A stretch of DNA of 56,458 nucleotides from Phycisphaeraceae bacterium. Lineage in GTDB: Bacteria; Planctomycetota; Phycisphaerae; Phycisphaerales; Phycisphaeraceae. Under the pieces are notes generated by a model that saw only the letters and a list, made by a program, of their open reading frames with translations, did not search any database and was not told the DNA's origin. How positions within the stretch are numbered: the first letter of the stretch is position 1; each line of letters opens with the position of its first letter. Location of the stretch: positions 1-56,458 of the forward strand of contig JAJDCU010000050.1 of the NCBI GenBank assembly GCA_029260655.1, written 5' to 3'. Of the stretch, positions 25,561 to 35,208 are shown in pieces. The translations under genes were made by a program, and so were the position numbers.

Positions 25561-28083
25561 TTGAGTAAGACAACCAAACCCAAGACCGCCAAGCGCAAGA
25601 CAGACAAGCGCAAAACCGTCAAGCGCAAGACCACTAAGCGCAAGACTACAAAGCGCAAGACCGTCAAGCCCAGCCGGCCCGAAGAAGGCTCGGCCCAAGC
25701 CGCTTCCGTCGCCGTTGCGCCGCTGGACGCCAGCCAGTCCGCGATCCCCGAGGTCTTGCCGGTCCTGCCCGTCCGCGGGTCGGTGATGTTCCCCGGGACG
25801 ATCATCCCCCTGGGCGTCGGCCGGCGCGCCAGCCTGCGGATGCTCGACGAGTCGCTGCCGAAATCAAAGATCATCGGCCTGTTCTCACAGAAGGACGAGG
25901 AGATCGAGGACCCCACCGCCGAGGACCTCTACACCGTCGGGACCGCGGCGATGGTGCTCAAGCTCATACGTCAGCAAGACGACACCGTCTCGCTGATCGT
26001 CCATGGGCTCGGGCGTATCCGGCTCAAAAAGCTGCTGCGGGTCAAGCCGTATTTCAAGGCCGCCGTGGACACCCCCGCCGAGCGTCCGGGATCGGGCAAG
26101 AAGTTTGACGCCGAGGTCGGTCAGCTCCGCGAACGCGCCAACGACCTGATCGACCTGTCGCCGACCGCACCCGAGCAGGCGCAGACGGTGATGATGAACA
26201 TCGACGAGCCCGGGGCGCTGGCCGACTTCCTGGGCGCGAACCTGGCCCTGGACGTGGCGCAGAAGCAGGACCTGCTTGAGGAGTACGACGTCGCCAAGCG
26301 CGTCCGCATGGTTCACGTCCACCTGTCCAGCCAGCTGGATATCCTTCGGCTCCAGGAAAAGATCTCCGAAGATGTTCAGAGCTCGATCGGAGACACCCAA
26401 CGGCGGTTCTATCTCCGCGAACAGATCAAGGCGATCCAGAAGGAGCTGGGCGAAGACGAGACGGGCTCGGGCCAGATGATCACCGAGCTCGCCAAGCGGC
26501 TCGAAGAGGCCTCGCCGCCTGAGAAGGTGATGAACGAGGCCATGCGCGAGCTGGATCGGCTCGACCTGATCCCGCCCGCCAGCCCCGAGTACTCGGTCAT
26601 CACCAGCTACCTCGAACTGATCGCCGACCTGCCCTGGGTCAAGGCCAGCCAGGACAACCTCGACCTCGAACGCGCACGCAAGACATTGGACCGCGACCAC
26701 TACGGCCTGGACAAGGTCAAGCGTCGTCTGATCGAGTACCTCGCTGTACGCAAGCTCAACCCCGAAGGCCGCGGCCCGATCCTCTGCCTGGTCGGCCCGC
26801 CCGGTGTCGGAAAGACCAGCCTCGGCCAGTCCATCGCAGACAGCCTGGGCAGACAGTTCGCGCGGATATCCTTAGGCGGCATACGTGACGAGGCCGAGGT
26901 GCGCGGGCACCGGCGGACCTACATCGGAGCGATGCCCGGCCGGATCATCCAGGAGCTGCGACGTGCCGCTACCAACAACCCTGTCATGATGCTCGACGAG
27001 GTCGACAAGCTCGGATCAGATTTCAGGGGCGACCCGTCCAGCGCGCTTTTGGAAGTCCTGGACCCACGCCAGAACAACGCCTTCGTCGACCGCTACCTCG
27101 ACGTGCCGTTTGATCTCTCCCAGGTCTTCTTCATCGCCACCGCAAACTACATCGGCAACGTGCCCCCGGCATTGCGCGACCGGATGGAGATCATCGATAT
27201 CCCCGGCTACACCGACCCCGACAAGCTAGCCATCGCACGCAGGTACCTCGTCCCCCGCCAGGTCAAGGAAAACGGGCTGACCCGCGCCAAGTGCAAGTGG
27301 ATGTCTTCGGGGATCAAGAAGGTCATCGAGAGCTACACCCGCGAGGCCGGCGTCCGCGAATTGGAACGGCAGATCGGATCGGTCTGCCGAGGCGTCGCCG
27401 CCCAGGTCGCAGGCGCGACCAACGGAAAAAAACGCCGCAAGGCCGCCACGATCGACGAAGACTTCGTCCGTGACGTGCTCGGGTCCGAGAAATACGTCCG
27501 CGACCTGGACACGCGCACCACCTCGCCCGGCGTCGCTCTGGGGCTCGCCTACACACCTGTCGGTGGCGAGATCCTTTTCATCGAGGCGACCAAGTACGCC
27601 GGCAAGGGCAACGTCACCCTCACCGGGCAGATCGGCGACGTGATGAAAGAATCCGCCAGCGCCGCGCTGTCGCTATTTAAGAGCCGCGCCGACGAGTTGG
27701 GATACGACGCGAAGAAGCTGGCCGAACTCGACCTGCACATCCACGTCCCCGCCGGCGCCGTGCCCAAGGACGGCCCAAGCGCAGGGACCGCCATGTACAC
27801 CGCCATCACCTCGCTGCTCTTGGATGTCCCGGTGAAGCAGAAGCTGGCGATGACCGGCGAGATCACCCTCCGCGGCAAGGTCTTGCCCATCGGCGGGGTC
27901 AAGGAAAAAACCCTCGCCGCCGCCCGGGCAGGGGTCAAGACCATCCTCCTGCCCGAAAAAAACCGTTCGGATATGGAAGAGGTCGACGCCCAGGTCAAGA
28001 AAAAGTGCACCTTCCACTTCGTCGACAACGTCGAGCAGGTACTCAAGCTCGCGCTGGGTAAGATCAACAAGCGGAAGAAGTGA
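25561..28083 (+). CDS. lon: Lon protease with basic KRKT-repeat N-terminus
   Basis: An ATP-dependent serine protease of 840 residues. After a Lys-rich tail (residues 1-40, repeated KRKT units) comes the LON domain (VLPVLPVRGSVMFPGTIIPL), coiled coil, AAA+ module with Walker A GPPGVGKTSLGQS and Walker B PVMMLDEVDKLG, and the protease domain with catalytic Ser in KDGPSAGTAMY and Lys in GGVKEKTLAA. The start is TTG 25561 with AGGGG ten bases upstream; no suitable ATG exists before the conserved LON domain. The tail resembles histone-H1-like DNA-binding tails and is not typical of Lon. It follows hsp20. Confidence 0.95.
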   Translation: MSKTTKPKTAKRKTDKRKTVKRKTTKRKTTKRKTVKPSRPEEGSAQAASVAVAPLDASQSAIPEVLPVLPVRGSVMFPGTIIPLGVGRRASLRMLDESLPKSKIIGLFSQKDEEIEDPTAEDLYTVGTAAMVLKLIRQQDDTVSLIVHGLGRIRLKKLLRVKPYFKAAVDTPAERPGSGKKFDAEVGQLRERANDLIDLSPTAPEQAQTVMMNIDEPGALADFLGANLALDVAQKQDLLEEYDVAKRVRMVHVHLSSQLDILRLQEKISEDVQSSIGDTQRRFYLREQIKAIQKELGEDETGSGQMITELAKRLEEASPPEKVMNEAMRELDRLDLIPPASPEYSVITSYLELIADLPWVKASQDNLDLERARKTLDRDHYGLDKVKRRLIEYLAVRKLNPEGRGPILCLVGPPGVGKTSLGQSIADSLGRQFARISLGGIRDEAEVRGHRRTYIGAMPGRIIQELRRAATNNPVMMLDEVDKLGSDFRGDPSSALLEVLDPRQNNAFVDRYLDVPFDLSQVFFIATANYIGNVPPALRDRMEIIDIPGYTDPDKLAIARRYLVPRQVKENGLTRAKCKWMSSGIKKVIESYTREAGVRELERQIGSVCRGVAAQVAGATNGKKRRKAATIDEDFVRDVLGSEKYVRDLDTRTTSPGVALGLAYTPVGGEILFIEATKYAGKGNVTLTGQIGDVMKESASAALSLFKSRADELGYDAKKLAELDLHIHVPAGAVPKDGPSAGTAMYTAITSLLLDVPVKQKLAMTGEITLRGKVLPIGGVKEKTLAAARAGVKTILLPEKNRSDMEEVDAQVKKKCTFHFVDNVEQVLKLALGKINKRKK

Positions 28084-28234
28084 ACCACAGAGACACAGAG
28101 AAGAACTTAGAAAGATCAACAGATGGACAGGATGATCAGGATGTAAAGCATTGGATAAGGCTCTTTGAATCTGATCCTGCCCATCCTGTTCATCTGTGGA
28201 TTACTCTTCTCCGTGTCTCTTTCTCATAGTGGTT
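28083..28234. repeat. nested palindromic intergenic repeat, copy B
   Basis: The outer arms are AACCACAGAGACACAGAGAA and its near-complement ending in GTGGTT. The inner arms, ACAGATGGACAGGATGATCAGGAT and ATCCTGCCCATCCTGTTCATCTGT, also pair. It fills the gap between lon and the cobalamin adenosyltransferase gene. Confidence 0.85.
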
Positions 28235-28256
28235 ATCCCCGATCGAGGGCGTGAAC

Positions 28257-28808
28257 ATGAAGCTCTACACCAAACGCGGCGACGACGGCGGGACCGACCT
28301 GTTCGCCGGTGGGCGCACCACCAAGACAGACCCACGCATCCACGCGATCGGCGAGGTCGACGAAACCAACGCCGCGATCGGCCTGGCTGTCTCGGCCTGC
28401 GATGACGGCGACCCCGGAGAACTCAAAGACATACTGCTGGACTTGCAACGCCGCTTGTTCGACCTGGGCGCGGACCTCGCCACACCCGGCGACTCAACAC
28501 CACGGCGCATCACACAGACGCACATAGATGAGCTAGAACATCAAATCGACGCCATCTGCGACAAGCTCCCCGAGATGAAGCACTTCATCCTCCCCGGCGG
28601 CAGCGATCTCGCCGCACACCTGCACCTCGCCCGCACCATCTGCCGACGGGCCGAACGCGCCTGCGTCGCTTTGTATGACCTGGACCCCGCCCCTCGGAAA
28701 GATTCCCACGCCATGGCCTACCTCAACCGCCTAAGTGATTTACTCTTCGCCCTTGCAAGGCTCGCTAACCAGCAGGCCGGCGTCGATGATGTGCCCTGGG
28801 CCGGGTGA
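28257..28808 (+). CDS. PduO-type ATP:cob(I)alamin adenosyltransferase
   Basis: An enzyme of about 183 residues that adenosylates cob(I)alamin to coenzyme B12. It starts MKLYTKRGDDGGTDLFAGG, the family's ATP-binding N-terminal motif, and has RIHAIGEVDETNAAIGLA, FILPGGSDLAAHLHLARTICRRAER and NRLSDLLFALAR, all typical. ATG 28257 fits the family; GTG 28251 adds two residues. No B12-dependent mutase, B12 transporter or cobalamin riboswitch is nearby. The leader is occupied by the palindromic repeat. Confidence 0.95.
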   Translation: MKLYTKRGDDGGTDLFAGGRTTKTDPRIHAIGEVDETNAAIGLAVSACDDGDPGELKDILLDLQRRLFDLGADLATPGDSTPRRITQTHIDELEHQIDAICDKLPEMKHFILPGGSDLAAHLHLARTICRRAERACVALYDLDPAPRKDSHAMAYLNRLSDLLFALARLANQQAGVDDVPWAG

Positions 28809-28848
28809 TATCGCGGCGACCACATCACGTGAACGAGGCCCTCAGATC

Positions 28849-29958
28849 TCAGCCCGACTCACTGTCCGCCTCAGCCGTATCCCCGCAGTTCTGGCAGGTC
28901 GGCAGCATGCTGTGGCGGACTTCTCCGCACTTGGCGCACTTCTCATACAGCCGGGTCGAACAGGCCGGGCAGGCATAGGGCTCGTCGGGTTCATCGGTAG
29001 CGGCGGGGCGCGACGCCAGCTTGCGGATGCTGCGCCGGTCCCAGTAGAGATACTTCATCGGCCCGCGCCGGATCGGGTAGGCGCAGACGGGACAGACAAA
29101 GGCCTCATACGCTTCGCGGTACTGCTTGAGCAACCACGACCGTTGCGGCCGAGCGAGCACGCGGATGAGGTAGAAAAGGGCCCGCAGCACGATCAGCAGG
29201 CAGACACCGATCAGGATGTACTTGAAGTACCGCGAGGGGAAGTACTCGTGCATCACCAGCACAACCTTGACCAGCACCGCCGCGCCGACCGCGTAGGCAA
29301 GGATCGCGTAAGGCCCCCCACGCAGCTTGATAAACAGCACCAGGGCTACAATCAGCAGTGGCAGCAGCACAGCCATCTTCAACCCGGCCATCCGCAGGTC
29401 GTGCCCGCGCTGCAGCTGCCGGTGCTCGGCTCGGATCGGTATGCGTGCCTCGTTGAGTGTCGTCTTTAGCTCGCGTTCCTGCGCTTCCAGCCCGTCGAGA
29501 TGGTCGGTCAGTTCGCTGATCCGTTCGTTCAGATCCTGGTACGCCTTCTGGTTCGATAGGAATAGTCTTTGGCTTTCTGCCAATGCCTGCTGTTCCTCGA
29601 CCGAGGGCGCGACATCTTTTTCGAGGCTCAGCTTCTGGAACGCCAGCAACTGATTCATCGTCCGTTGTGAGTTCGATGTGCTATCCCTGAGCAGGGTCTG
29701 GCGTTTCTGCTGCTCGCCGATCGTCCGCTTCGTATCGCGGATGCTGTCTTTCAGCGCCCCGTAACGCTCGACCAGTGACTGATCGAGCATGCGCTCTTCC
29801 ATCTCGATGTAGTTTGGCCCCGGCAGATGGCCAAGGTCGTTGACAACGAACCCGATCAGCCAGAAGCACAGCAGCGCCAAGGCAACCCCCAGCAACTTGA
29901 TCAGGAAGCGGTGGAACCAAGGGCCTTTGTTATGTTGCGTTTCAGACATGGCCGACAC
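28849..29958 (-). CDS. membrane coiled-coil protein with C-terminal zinc ribbons
   Basis: A 369-residue protein I do not recognise as a named family. TM1 (about 19-42), then an Gln/Glu-rich coiled coil (about 55-190, e.g. IRDTKRTIGEQQKRQTLL), then three hydrophobic helices (about 197-275), then Cys pairs: CPVCAYPIRRGPMKYLYWDRR and CPACSTRLYEKCAKCGEVRHSMLPTCQNCG, three likely zinc knuckles. It is presumably an inner-membrane protein with the zinc ribbons in the cytoplasm. It stands alone, with neighbours facing away or convergent. MSETQHN three codons in is an alternative start. Confidence 0.75.
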   Translation of the reverse strand: MSAMSETQHNKGPWFHRFLIKLLGVALALLCFWLIGFVVNDLGHLPGPNYIEMEERMLDQSLVERYGALKDSIRDTKRTIGEQQKRQTLLRDSTSNSQRTMNQLLAFQKLSLEKDVAPSVEEQQALAESQRLFLSNQKAYQDLNERISELTDHLDGLEAQERELKTTLNEARIPIRAEHRQLQRGHDLRMAGLKMAVLLPLLIVALVLFIKLRGGPYAILAYAVGAAVLVKVVLVMHEYFPSRYFKYILIGVCLLIVLRALFYLIRVLARPQRSWLLKQYREAYEAFVCPVCAYPIRRGPMKYLYWDRRSIRKLASRPAATDEPDEPYACPACSTRLYEKCAKCGEVRHSMLPTCQNCGDTAEADSESG

Positions 29959-30024
29959 CCCTTTCTAATCGGCAGTATACCGGTACGATCCCGGGCCCGC
30001 TTCCCCACCTTCTGGCGTCGAGTA

Positions 30025-31257
30025 CTAATCAATCGCCTTCTCAAGATCCAGATACACGCCATCCTTGACGACCGTGCCTTGTTCCGGCCGCTTGCGTAGC
30101 TCGGCGATCAGGTTGCTTAACGGGCCGTGCACCGGGGCGGTGAAGGTCATGGGCTCTTTGGTTTCCGGGTGGTGCATGCGCAGCAGTGCGGCGTGCAGGG
30201 CGGGGGTGGGCATGAGCATGTCGTCGCGCTCGGCAGCCTGGGCTTCCATGCGCTGGCCTTCCTGCTTGTCGCGCGCATAGGTCAGGTGTGGGCGCGAAGC
30301 GGCGGGGCGTGGCGGGTTGTTTATTTCCGGGTGGCCGACCGGCTCGCCGCCGTAGATGATGTCGCCGACCAGGGGGTGGCCGATGTAGGACATATGCACG
30401 CGGATCTGGTGTGTACGCCCTGTCTTGAGTTCCAGCTCGACCAGTGAGAAGCCCTTGTACCTTTCGCGGACCCGGTAGAGGGTGACGGAGTCACGGCCGG
30501 TCGAGTCATGGCGGACGGCCATGGCTTCGCGGATGGTCGGGTGCTTGCCGATCGGTTGGTTGATAACCCCGCCGGGCGGGTCCGGGCAGCCGTGGACCAC
30601 GGCGAGGTAGACCTTGAGGTTGGTACGGTCCTCGAACTGCTTGGCGAGCTTCCAGTGCTGGTCGTCCCGCTTGGCGACGATGATGACGCCGGTGGTGTTC
30701 TTGTCGAGCCGATGGATCACGCCGGGGCGAGCGTGTTTCTTACCGACTTTGCTGAGTGCGCCCGTGTCGTCGGAGTCCGTGTTCTGGAAGTGATACGCCA
30801 GCGCGTTAAGCAGCGTGCCGTTTAGGTGGCTGCGCGCCGGGTGGACGATCAGGCCGGCCTGCTTGTTGACGACGATGAAGCCGTCCTCTTCGTGCAGGAT
30901 TTCAAGGGGGATCGGCTCGGGCGAGAGGTCGACAGCGGGGCGGGGGGGGATCAGGATGTCGACGACATCGCCCTTGCGGAGCTTGGTGCTGGGCTTAGGG
31001 GTCTTGTCGTTGACGGTGACGCCGCCAAGGCCGATCAGCCTCTGGATCTGGTGCCGGCTGAATCCTTTGATGCGGTTTTGAAGGTACTTGTCCAGTCGGT
31101 GATTGGAATTTTTGGAGAGGATGTATCGCTGCGGCTCAACGCCCGGGTCCCGAAGGATTTCCGGCAGGTCGTTGAGGCCATCGGCGGGGGACTGGTCGGG
31201 GTCGGCTGGGGGATCGGCGCCGGGGCCTAGGTCCGGGTTTATCGGTGGGGGTGTCAT
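30025..31257 (-). CDS. rluD: RluA/RluD-family rRNA pseudouridine synthase
   Basis: A 410-residue enzyme. An S4 RNA-binding domain (LDKYLQNRIKGFSRHQIQRLIGLGGVTVNDK) precedes the pseudouridine synthase domain, with HRLDKNTTGVIIVAK containing the catalytic Asp and LELKTGRTHQIRVHMSYIGHPLVGD as the second motif. This architecture is that of RluC/RluD, acting on 23S rRNA. A Pro/Asp-rich N-terminal extension of about 45 residues and an insert before LLRMHHPETKEPM make it longer than RluD. Its ATG overlaps the stop of the TPR gene by four bases, so the two are coupled. Confidence 0.92.
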   Translation of the reverse strand: MTPPPINPDLGPGADPPADPDQSPADGLNDLPEILRDPGVEPQRYILSKNSNHRLDKYLQNRIKGFSRHQIQRLIGLGGVTVNDKTPKPSTKLRKGDVVDILIPPRPAVDLSPEPIPLEILHEEDGFIVVNKQAGLIVHPARSHLNGTLLNALAYHFQNTDSDDTGALSKVGKKHARPGVIHRLDKNTTGVIIVAKRDDQHWKLAKQFEDRTNLKVYLAVVHGCPDPPGGVINQPIGKHPTIREAMAVRHDSTGRDSVTLYRVRERYKGFSLVELELKTGRTHQIRVHMSYIGHPLVGDIIYGGEPVGHPEINNPPRPAASRPHLTYARDKQEGQRMEAQAAERDDMLMPTPALHAALLRMHHPETKEPMTFTAPVHGPLSNLIAELRKRPEQGTVVKDGVYLDLEKAID

Positions 31258-32012
31258 GACCCGGGGTCGGCCGGCGCTACATCGACGGCGCCGGGCTCGG
31301 CTGGGGATGCGGGGGCGGCGTCAAGCTCGTCTGCGGCAGCGTCGGTGGCCGGGTCGTTTGCCGTTACTTCGTCGGCCGCTTCCTCTGAGGGCGCTTCCTC
31401 GGGTACCGGTTCGCCGAAGATGATCGGCGTCTGGAGGCTTTCGATCATGTCCATGCGGATCTGCGCCTGTGTGACGATCGCGCTTAGCCGGGCTTCGTCC
31501 GCGATCTGCTTGGCCTGGTCCCAGTACCCGGCGGCGGCCTCGAAGTCGCCGCGCGTCTCGGCGACGTTCGCCAGCCCCAGCGCGGCGTTGGCGCGGAACA
31601 CCGGCAGCTCGTCCGCATCCAGCACCCGCTTGTACAGCGATTGGGCGCTGTCCAGCGCTTCGTCAGGAGACATCCCACCTTCGTTGTCTTCCTGGACCAG
31701 CTTGTTGGCCTGCTGGTGGAACTGATCTGCGCCGCGGAGCAGGGCCTGGGCGCGGATAGATGGGAAATCGTCGTATTCATCGGCGATCCCCCGGTAGCCG
31801 GTGGGTGAGGTCGTCGCCGCAAGGTCCGCCCAGGCGTGCTCATTCGCCAGCGCACGGGTCTGGTTGATGTATCGGTACCCGAACCAACCGGCCAGGGCCA
31901 GGATCACGACGATCATCGTGAAGTTGCCGTTCTTGCTCCACCATTCGCCGAAGTTATTCAGAAACTCGGCCAGGTCGTTGTCTTTAAGCTCGTGTCGTTC
32001 CTTGGCGTCCAT
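31254..32012 (-). CDS. membrane-anchored TPR protein (YfgM-like)
   Basis: A 252-residue protein with a cytoplasmic head (LAEFLNNFGEWWSKNG), one TM helix (about 31-48, FTMIVVILALAGWFGYRY) and a periplasmic TPR region (DSAQSLYKRVLDADELPVFRANAALGLANVAETRGDFEAAAGYWDQAKQ). It finishes in an Ala/Glu/Pro-rich acidic tail. This layout matches YfgM-like ancillary proteins of the secretion machinery. The following RluD-like gene overlaps by four bases. Confidence 0.8.
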   Translation of the reverse strand: MDAKERHELKDNDLAEFLNNFGEWWSKNGNFTMIVVILALAGWFGYRYINQTRALANEHAWADLAATTSPTGYRGIADEYDDFPSIRAQALLRGADQFHQQANKLVQEDNEGGMSPDEALDSAQSLYKRVLDADELPVFRANAALGLANVAETRGDFEAAAGYWDQAKQIADEARLSAIVTQAQIRMDMIESLQTPIIFGEPVPEEAPSEEAADEVTANDPATDAAADELDAAPASPAEPGAVDVAPADPGS

Positions 32013-32088
32013 CGGGTGGGGTGTCTCTCGTGGTGGTGCGGGCGTCAGGCGGTGTTGCTTGTGTTAACTTTTGCGTGTGTCGGGGGGG

Positions 32089-32562
32089 TCAGCGTGGGGT
32101 GATAAAGATTTCGATGGTCGTGACCTTGAACCGTTCGCTTAGGCGCACGCCCAGGCTCTCGGCGCCCTTGACGAAGTACAGGCTGGTCGATCCGTCCTCA
32201 TGCACCTGCTTGTCGACCGGCCGCCAGTTGGAAAGCGGCAACTGCTGGCGGTAGAAAAGCACAGCCTCGACGGCGCGTGCCCGGCCCTGGTAGACGTGGG
32301 TCACCGTCCGGGCGACGCCATCAAACGAGCTGCTGCACTGGGTCACGACCGGCTTGAACCCGACGGGCATCGGCACGTCCGGGATCGGCGCATCCGGCTG
32401 TGCGACCAGCCCCGGGCCCACCCGATTGGGCAGGTAGGCCCCATCATCGGTGAACGCGACGACCGGCACGCTGAACGGAACCCGTCGAACCGGGTTGCTG
32501 TTACACCCAGCCAACAACGCTGCGGCGGTCAGTATCAGTATGGGTAAGGCTTTATCGATCAT
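32089..32562 (-). CDS. small lipoprotein of unknown function
   Basis: About 157 residues from MIDKALPILILTAAALLAGC, a clear lipoprotein signal with lipobox LLAGC near residue 20. The mature part has a Pro-rich linker and a domain with YQGRARAVEAVLFYRQQLPLSNWRP...STSLYFVKG, resembling the small lipoprotein domains of planctomycetes that keep a paired strand-helix fold. The longer frame from 32619 lacks sense before this signal. No function can be given. It lies upstream of the TPR-rluD pair on the same strand, 77 bases away. Confidence 0.75.
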   Translation of the reverse strand: MIDKALPILILTAAALLAGCNSNPVRRVPFSVPVVAFTDDGAYLPNRVGPGLVAQPDAPIPDVPMPVGFKPVVTQCSSSFDGVARTVTHVYQGRARAVEAVLFYRQQLPLSNWRPVDKQVHEDGSTSLYFVKGAESLGVRLSERFKVTTIEIFITPR

Positions 32563-32720
32563 GGCTTTTCCCGTCTTAATAGCAGGCAAGAGTGTATTCG
32601 CCCATCTCCCGGCGGGCAAACAGGCGGGAACCGGCCCGGGTCACCGCCTGCCTGCCGGTTTTCGAGGAGCCTGAATCATGAGGCAGATTCAATTCCACAG
32701 CGAAACGCGAGGCCAGTGGG

Positions 32721-33776
32721 CTACTCATGCGGCGCCGCCCCGTCCATCGCTAACAAGGCCCGTTGGGCTATTGTCGAATAATCCAGGTCGTCGCCATTGG
32801 CGTATTCAGTCAGTATCGGCGTGGCTTTGTGTTCGCGCCGAAGCCCCAATAGCGCGATAGCGCCTCTGACCCGAGTGATCGAAGCGTTTGGCTCAGAGCC
32901 GTCAACATACGAGATCAACACATCCACCGGGATGTTCGGCCGATGGAACTGCACCAGTGTCGCGGTAATCCAGATTCCGCTATCGGGCATATGGTGCCCG
33001 GTCACGTTAGACCCGGCCTCTTGAAGAATGTCCGCGTACCGCGCCGCGCGTTCGATGGCGGCGTCATCCATCCCCGCTTTGGTCTTGATCGTGGCGATGG
33101 CATCTTCAATATAGTTGATCTCCTCCGGCGTCTGGGCAAGACCCTCCGCCACCCGTTGCAAGACCGGGATCGAATCTTCATCTCCCACCAGCGACAGCGC
33201 CTCCGCCAGCCTCACCGCGTCAAGATGCTCAGGCTTACTCCCCTCTGATCCAACCCAGTCCGCCGCCCATTGCTCCAAGAGCGATCGTCTGTGCTCGACA
33301 TGCATGAATCTGATGGCGATCCATGCGGTTTCCGCTTCATAACGATTCCCCTCGCGAAACAGCCGGTCCACCACCTCCCTTGCCTGCGGGTCGGTACGTC
33401 CCAGATAACCCAGACAGGCCGCATCGAGGTCGAATGACCCAACAGGACTATCAAAGCCGCCGTTACGCGATTTGATGTGTTCTGCCAGGAACCCGATCGC
33501 CCCATCTGGGCTCATTTCAGCAAACCCATGTACCGCAGGCTCAAGCACCACACGCAGGACTGCCCGATGGCCTTGTGCCCCCATCAGGAAATGCAGATCC
33601 GTGATCGCCCGCTCGTAGGCCGTCGCCGCGGCCACGCCCTTCTTTTTAGCTTCGCCCTCAACGTGTGTTTCAGCCCAAGCGCCCAAGGGAGAAGCCGACA
33701 TCGCGCAACAGGCCATCACCAGCCCGGCTACCAGGGACCTGCATCCGGTGCCACATAAGTTAAACCTGGTCATCAT
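32721..33776 (-). CDS. secreted HEAT-repeat-like protein
   Basis: An exported helical-repeat protein of about 351 residues. ATG 33776 has AGGAG just upstream and begins MMTRFNLCGTGCRSLVAGLVMACCAMSASPLGAWA, a signal peptide. The mature part is alpha-helical with weak HEAT-like units (EHIKSRNGGFDSPVGSFDLDAACLGYLG, EDSIPVLQRVAEGLAQTPEEINYIEDAIATI, EHKATPILTEYANGDDLDYSTIAQRALLAM). Such proteins usually serve as binding scaffolds. No catalytic motif is visible and no partner is adjacent. Confidence 0.7.
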   Translation of the reverse strand: MMTRFNLCGTGCRSLVAGLVMACCAMSASPLGAWAETHVEGEAKKKGVAAATAYERAITDLHFLMGAQGHRAVLRVVLEPAVHGFAEMSPDGAIGFLAEHIKSRNGGFDSPVGSFDLDAACLGYLGRTDPQAREVVDRLFREGNRYEAETAWIAIRFMHVEHRRSLLEQWAADWVGSEGSKPEHLDAVRLAEALSLVGDEDSIPVLQRVAEGLAQTPEEINYIEDAIATIKTKAGMDDAAIERAARYADILQEAGSNVTGHHMPDSGIWITATLVQFHRPNIPVDVLISYVDGSEPNASITRVRGAIALLGLRREHKATPILTEYANGDDLDYSTIAQRALLAMDGAAPHE

Positions 33777-34098
33777 GAACGCTCCTACGAATGTTGTCGC
33801 GGGGTATCGCACACCATGTCTGTCCCCAAATGGGGGAACTGGCAGTTATTGTGCCAGAAAATGGGAGACGTGTTTATATCTGGTTTGGCGAGGCAGTCAG
33901 GAGCCTTATACGAGTAGATAGACCGCAGGACGGTGCGGTTGACGTCTGAACCGATCCGGTAGAACGGGCACGTCCACACCGATAGGGCGGGCAAGGCCAC
34001 CCGGGCTTGCGGGGATTAGAAGTTGGGAATCGGGCGGCTGGGCGATCTGTGGTTTCAGATGGCAGATCGGGGACCGCTGATTTCTTTGACGTTGCGGC

Positions 34099-35058
34099 TC
34101 AGGCGGCGTCGGCTGCGGATTGTTTTTGTATCCAGCCGTCGACGATCTGGACGAGCTTGGGCAGTTCGGGTTTGGCGACCTGTTGGTTGGCGCCACAGGC
34201 CTCGCCCTTGTGGCGGGTGTCGTCGGTGATCAGGGAGCTGAACAGCAGGATGGGGATGTCTTCCAGCCCGGACGTGGCGCGGACCTTGCGGGTCAGGTGC
34301 AGGCCGTCCATCTGGGGCATCTCGATGTCGGTGATCAGGATGTCGGGCGTGGGCTTGCCGGTGCGGACGGCGTCGTCGATCGCCTTCCAGCAGTCGCCGC
34401 CGTTGGTGAACGCGGTGACTTTTTCGTAGCCGCTGTTGCTCAGCACGCTCTGCATGATGTTGCGGATGAAACGCGAATCCTCGGCGATAAAAACATTGAA
34501 GCTGCCACGGTCAACGCCCAGCTCGTTCTCGACCTCGGTGATGTGCAGCGTGTTCTGCATCGAGATATGGTCGAAGATGGATTCGAAATCGAGCATGAGG
34601 ACCAGCTTGCCATCGATCTCGGTGATCCCGGTGACGGACATGTGTTCGCTGCCGGTCTCGTCGGGTACGCTGCGGACCTCCTGCCAGCTCATGCGGTGGA
34701 TGTGTTCGACGCGCTCGACCTTGAACGCGGCCTGGGCCCCGTTGAACTCCGTGACGATGATCCGATGGCTCTGTGGATCGCTGTCGACCGGGTCGATCTT
34801 GAAGTAGCTGTGCAGGTCGACCAGCGGCAACACCGCGCCGCGGAGGTTGAACATCCCCATCACGTTCGGGGGCTGGCCTGGGCTTGCGGCGATGGTTACG
34901 GTCTGGATGACCTCCCGGACCTTGGCGACGTTGACGCCGTAGGATTGCTCGCCTAGGCCGAAGATCAGGACCTCCAGCTCGTTGGTGCCGGATTCGAGGA
35001 GGATATCGTCTCGGGTGTTCTTGGCGGGCGTGGGTGTGTCATCGCCTTGTGATGCCAT
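34099..35058 (-). CDS. cheV: CheV chemotaxis coupling protein (CheW + receiver)
   Basis: A 319-residue protein. Residues about 25-165 form a CheW domain (EVLIFGLGEQSYGVNVAKVREVIQ, GMFNLRGAVLPLVDL), and residues about 185-310 a response-regulator receiver (FIAEDSRFIRNIMQSVL, phospho-Asp in ILITDIEMPQMDG, LLFSS, VAKP). CheV couples receptors to CheA and adapts by phosphorylation. No CheA, CheY or receptor gene lies next to it. The 286 bases downstream, to the HEAT-like gene, hold nothing I recognise. Confidence 0.95.
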   Translation of the reverse strand: MASQGDDTPTPAKNTRDDILLESGTNELEVLIFGLGEQSYGVNVAKVREVIQTVTIAASPGQPPNVMGMFNLRGAVLPLVDLHSYFKIDPVDSDPQSHRIIVTEFNGAQAAFKVERVEHIHRMSWQEVRSVPDETGSEHMSVTGITEIDGKLVLMLDFESIFDHISMQNTLHITEVENELGVDRGSFNVFIAEDSRFIRNIMQSVLSNSGYEKVTAFTNGGDCWKAIDDAVRTGKPTPDILITDIEMPQMDGLHLTRKVRATSGLEDIPILLFSSLITDDTRHKGEACGANQQVAKPELPKLVQIVDGWIQKQSAADAA

Positions 35059-35208
35059 GGCGGGGCTCCGAAGGGTGCAGATGTGATCAACATCGACACA
35101 ACCCCTGCGGTGCTTAACCGCCTAAGATGCCCCGGCCGCCTGCGTTGGGGGTTTGACAGTATTTCCGGGCTGTCTTACCCTCTGCCCAGGCCGGTTAGGC
35201 CGATAAAT

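Noticed and set aside
25561-25680. CRISPR or tandem-repeat array at the lon start
   Set aside because: The short AAGCGCAAGAC-type repeats are in frame and encode the KRKT tail; there are no spacers.
28083-28250. Cobalamin riboswitch before the adenosyltransferase
   Set aside because: The leader is filled by the nested palindromic repeat; no B12-box-like sequence is visible.
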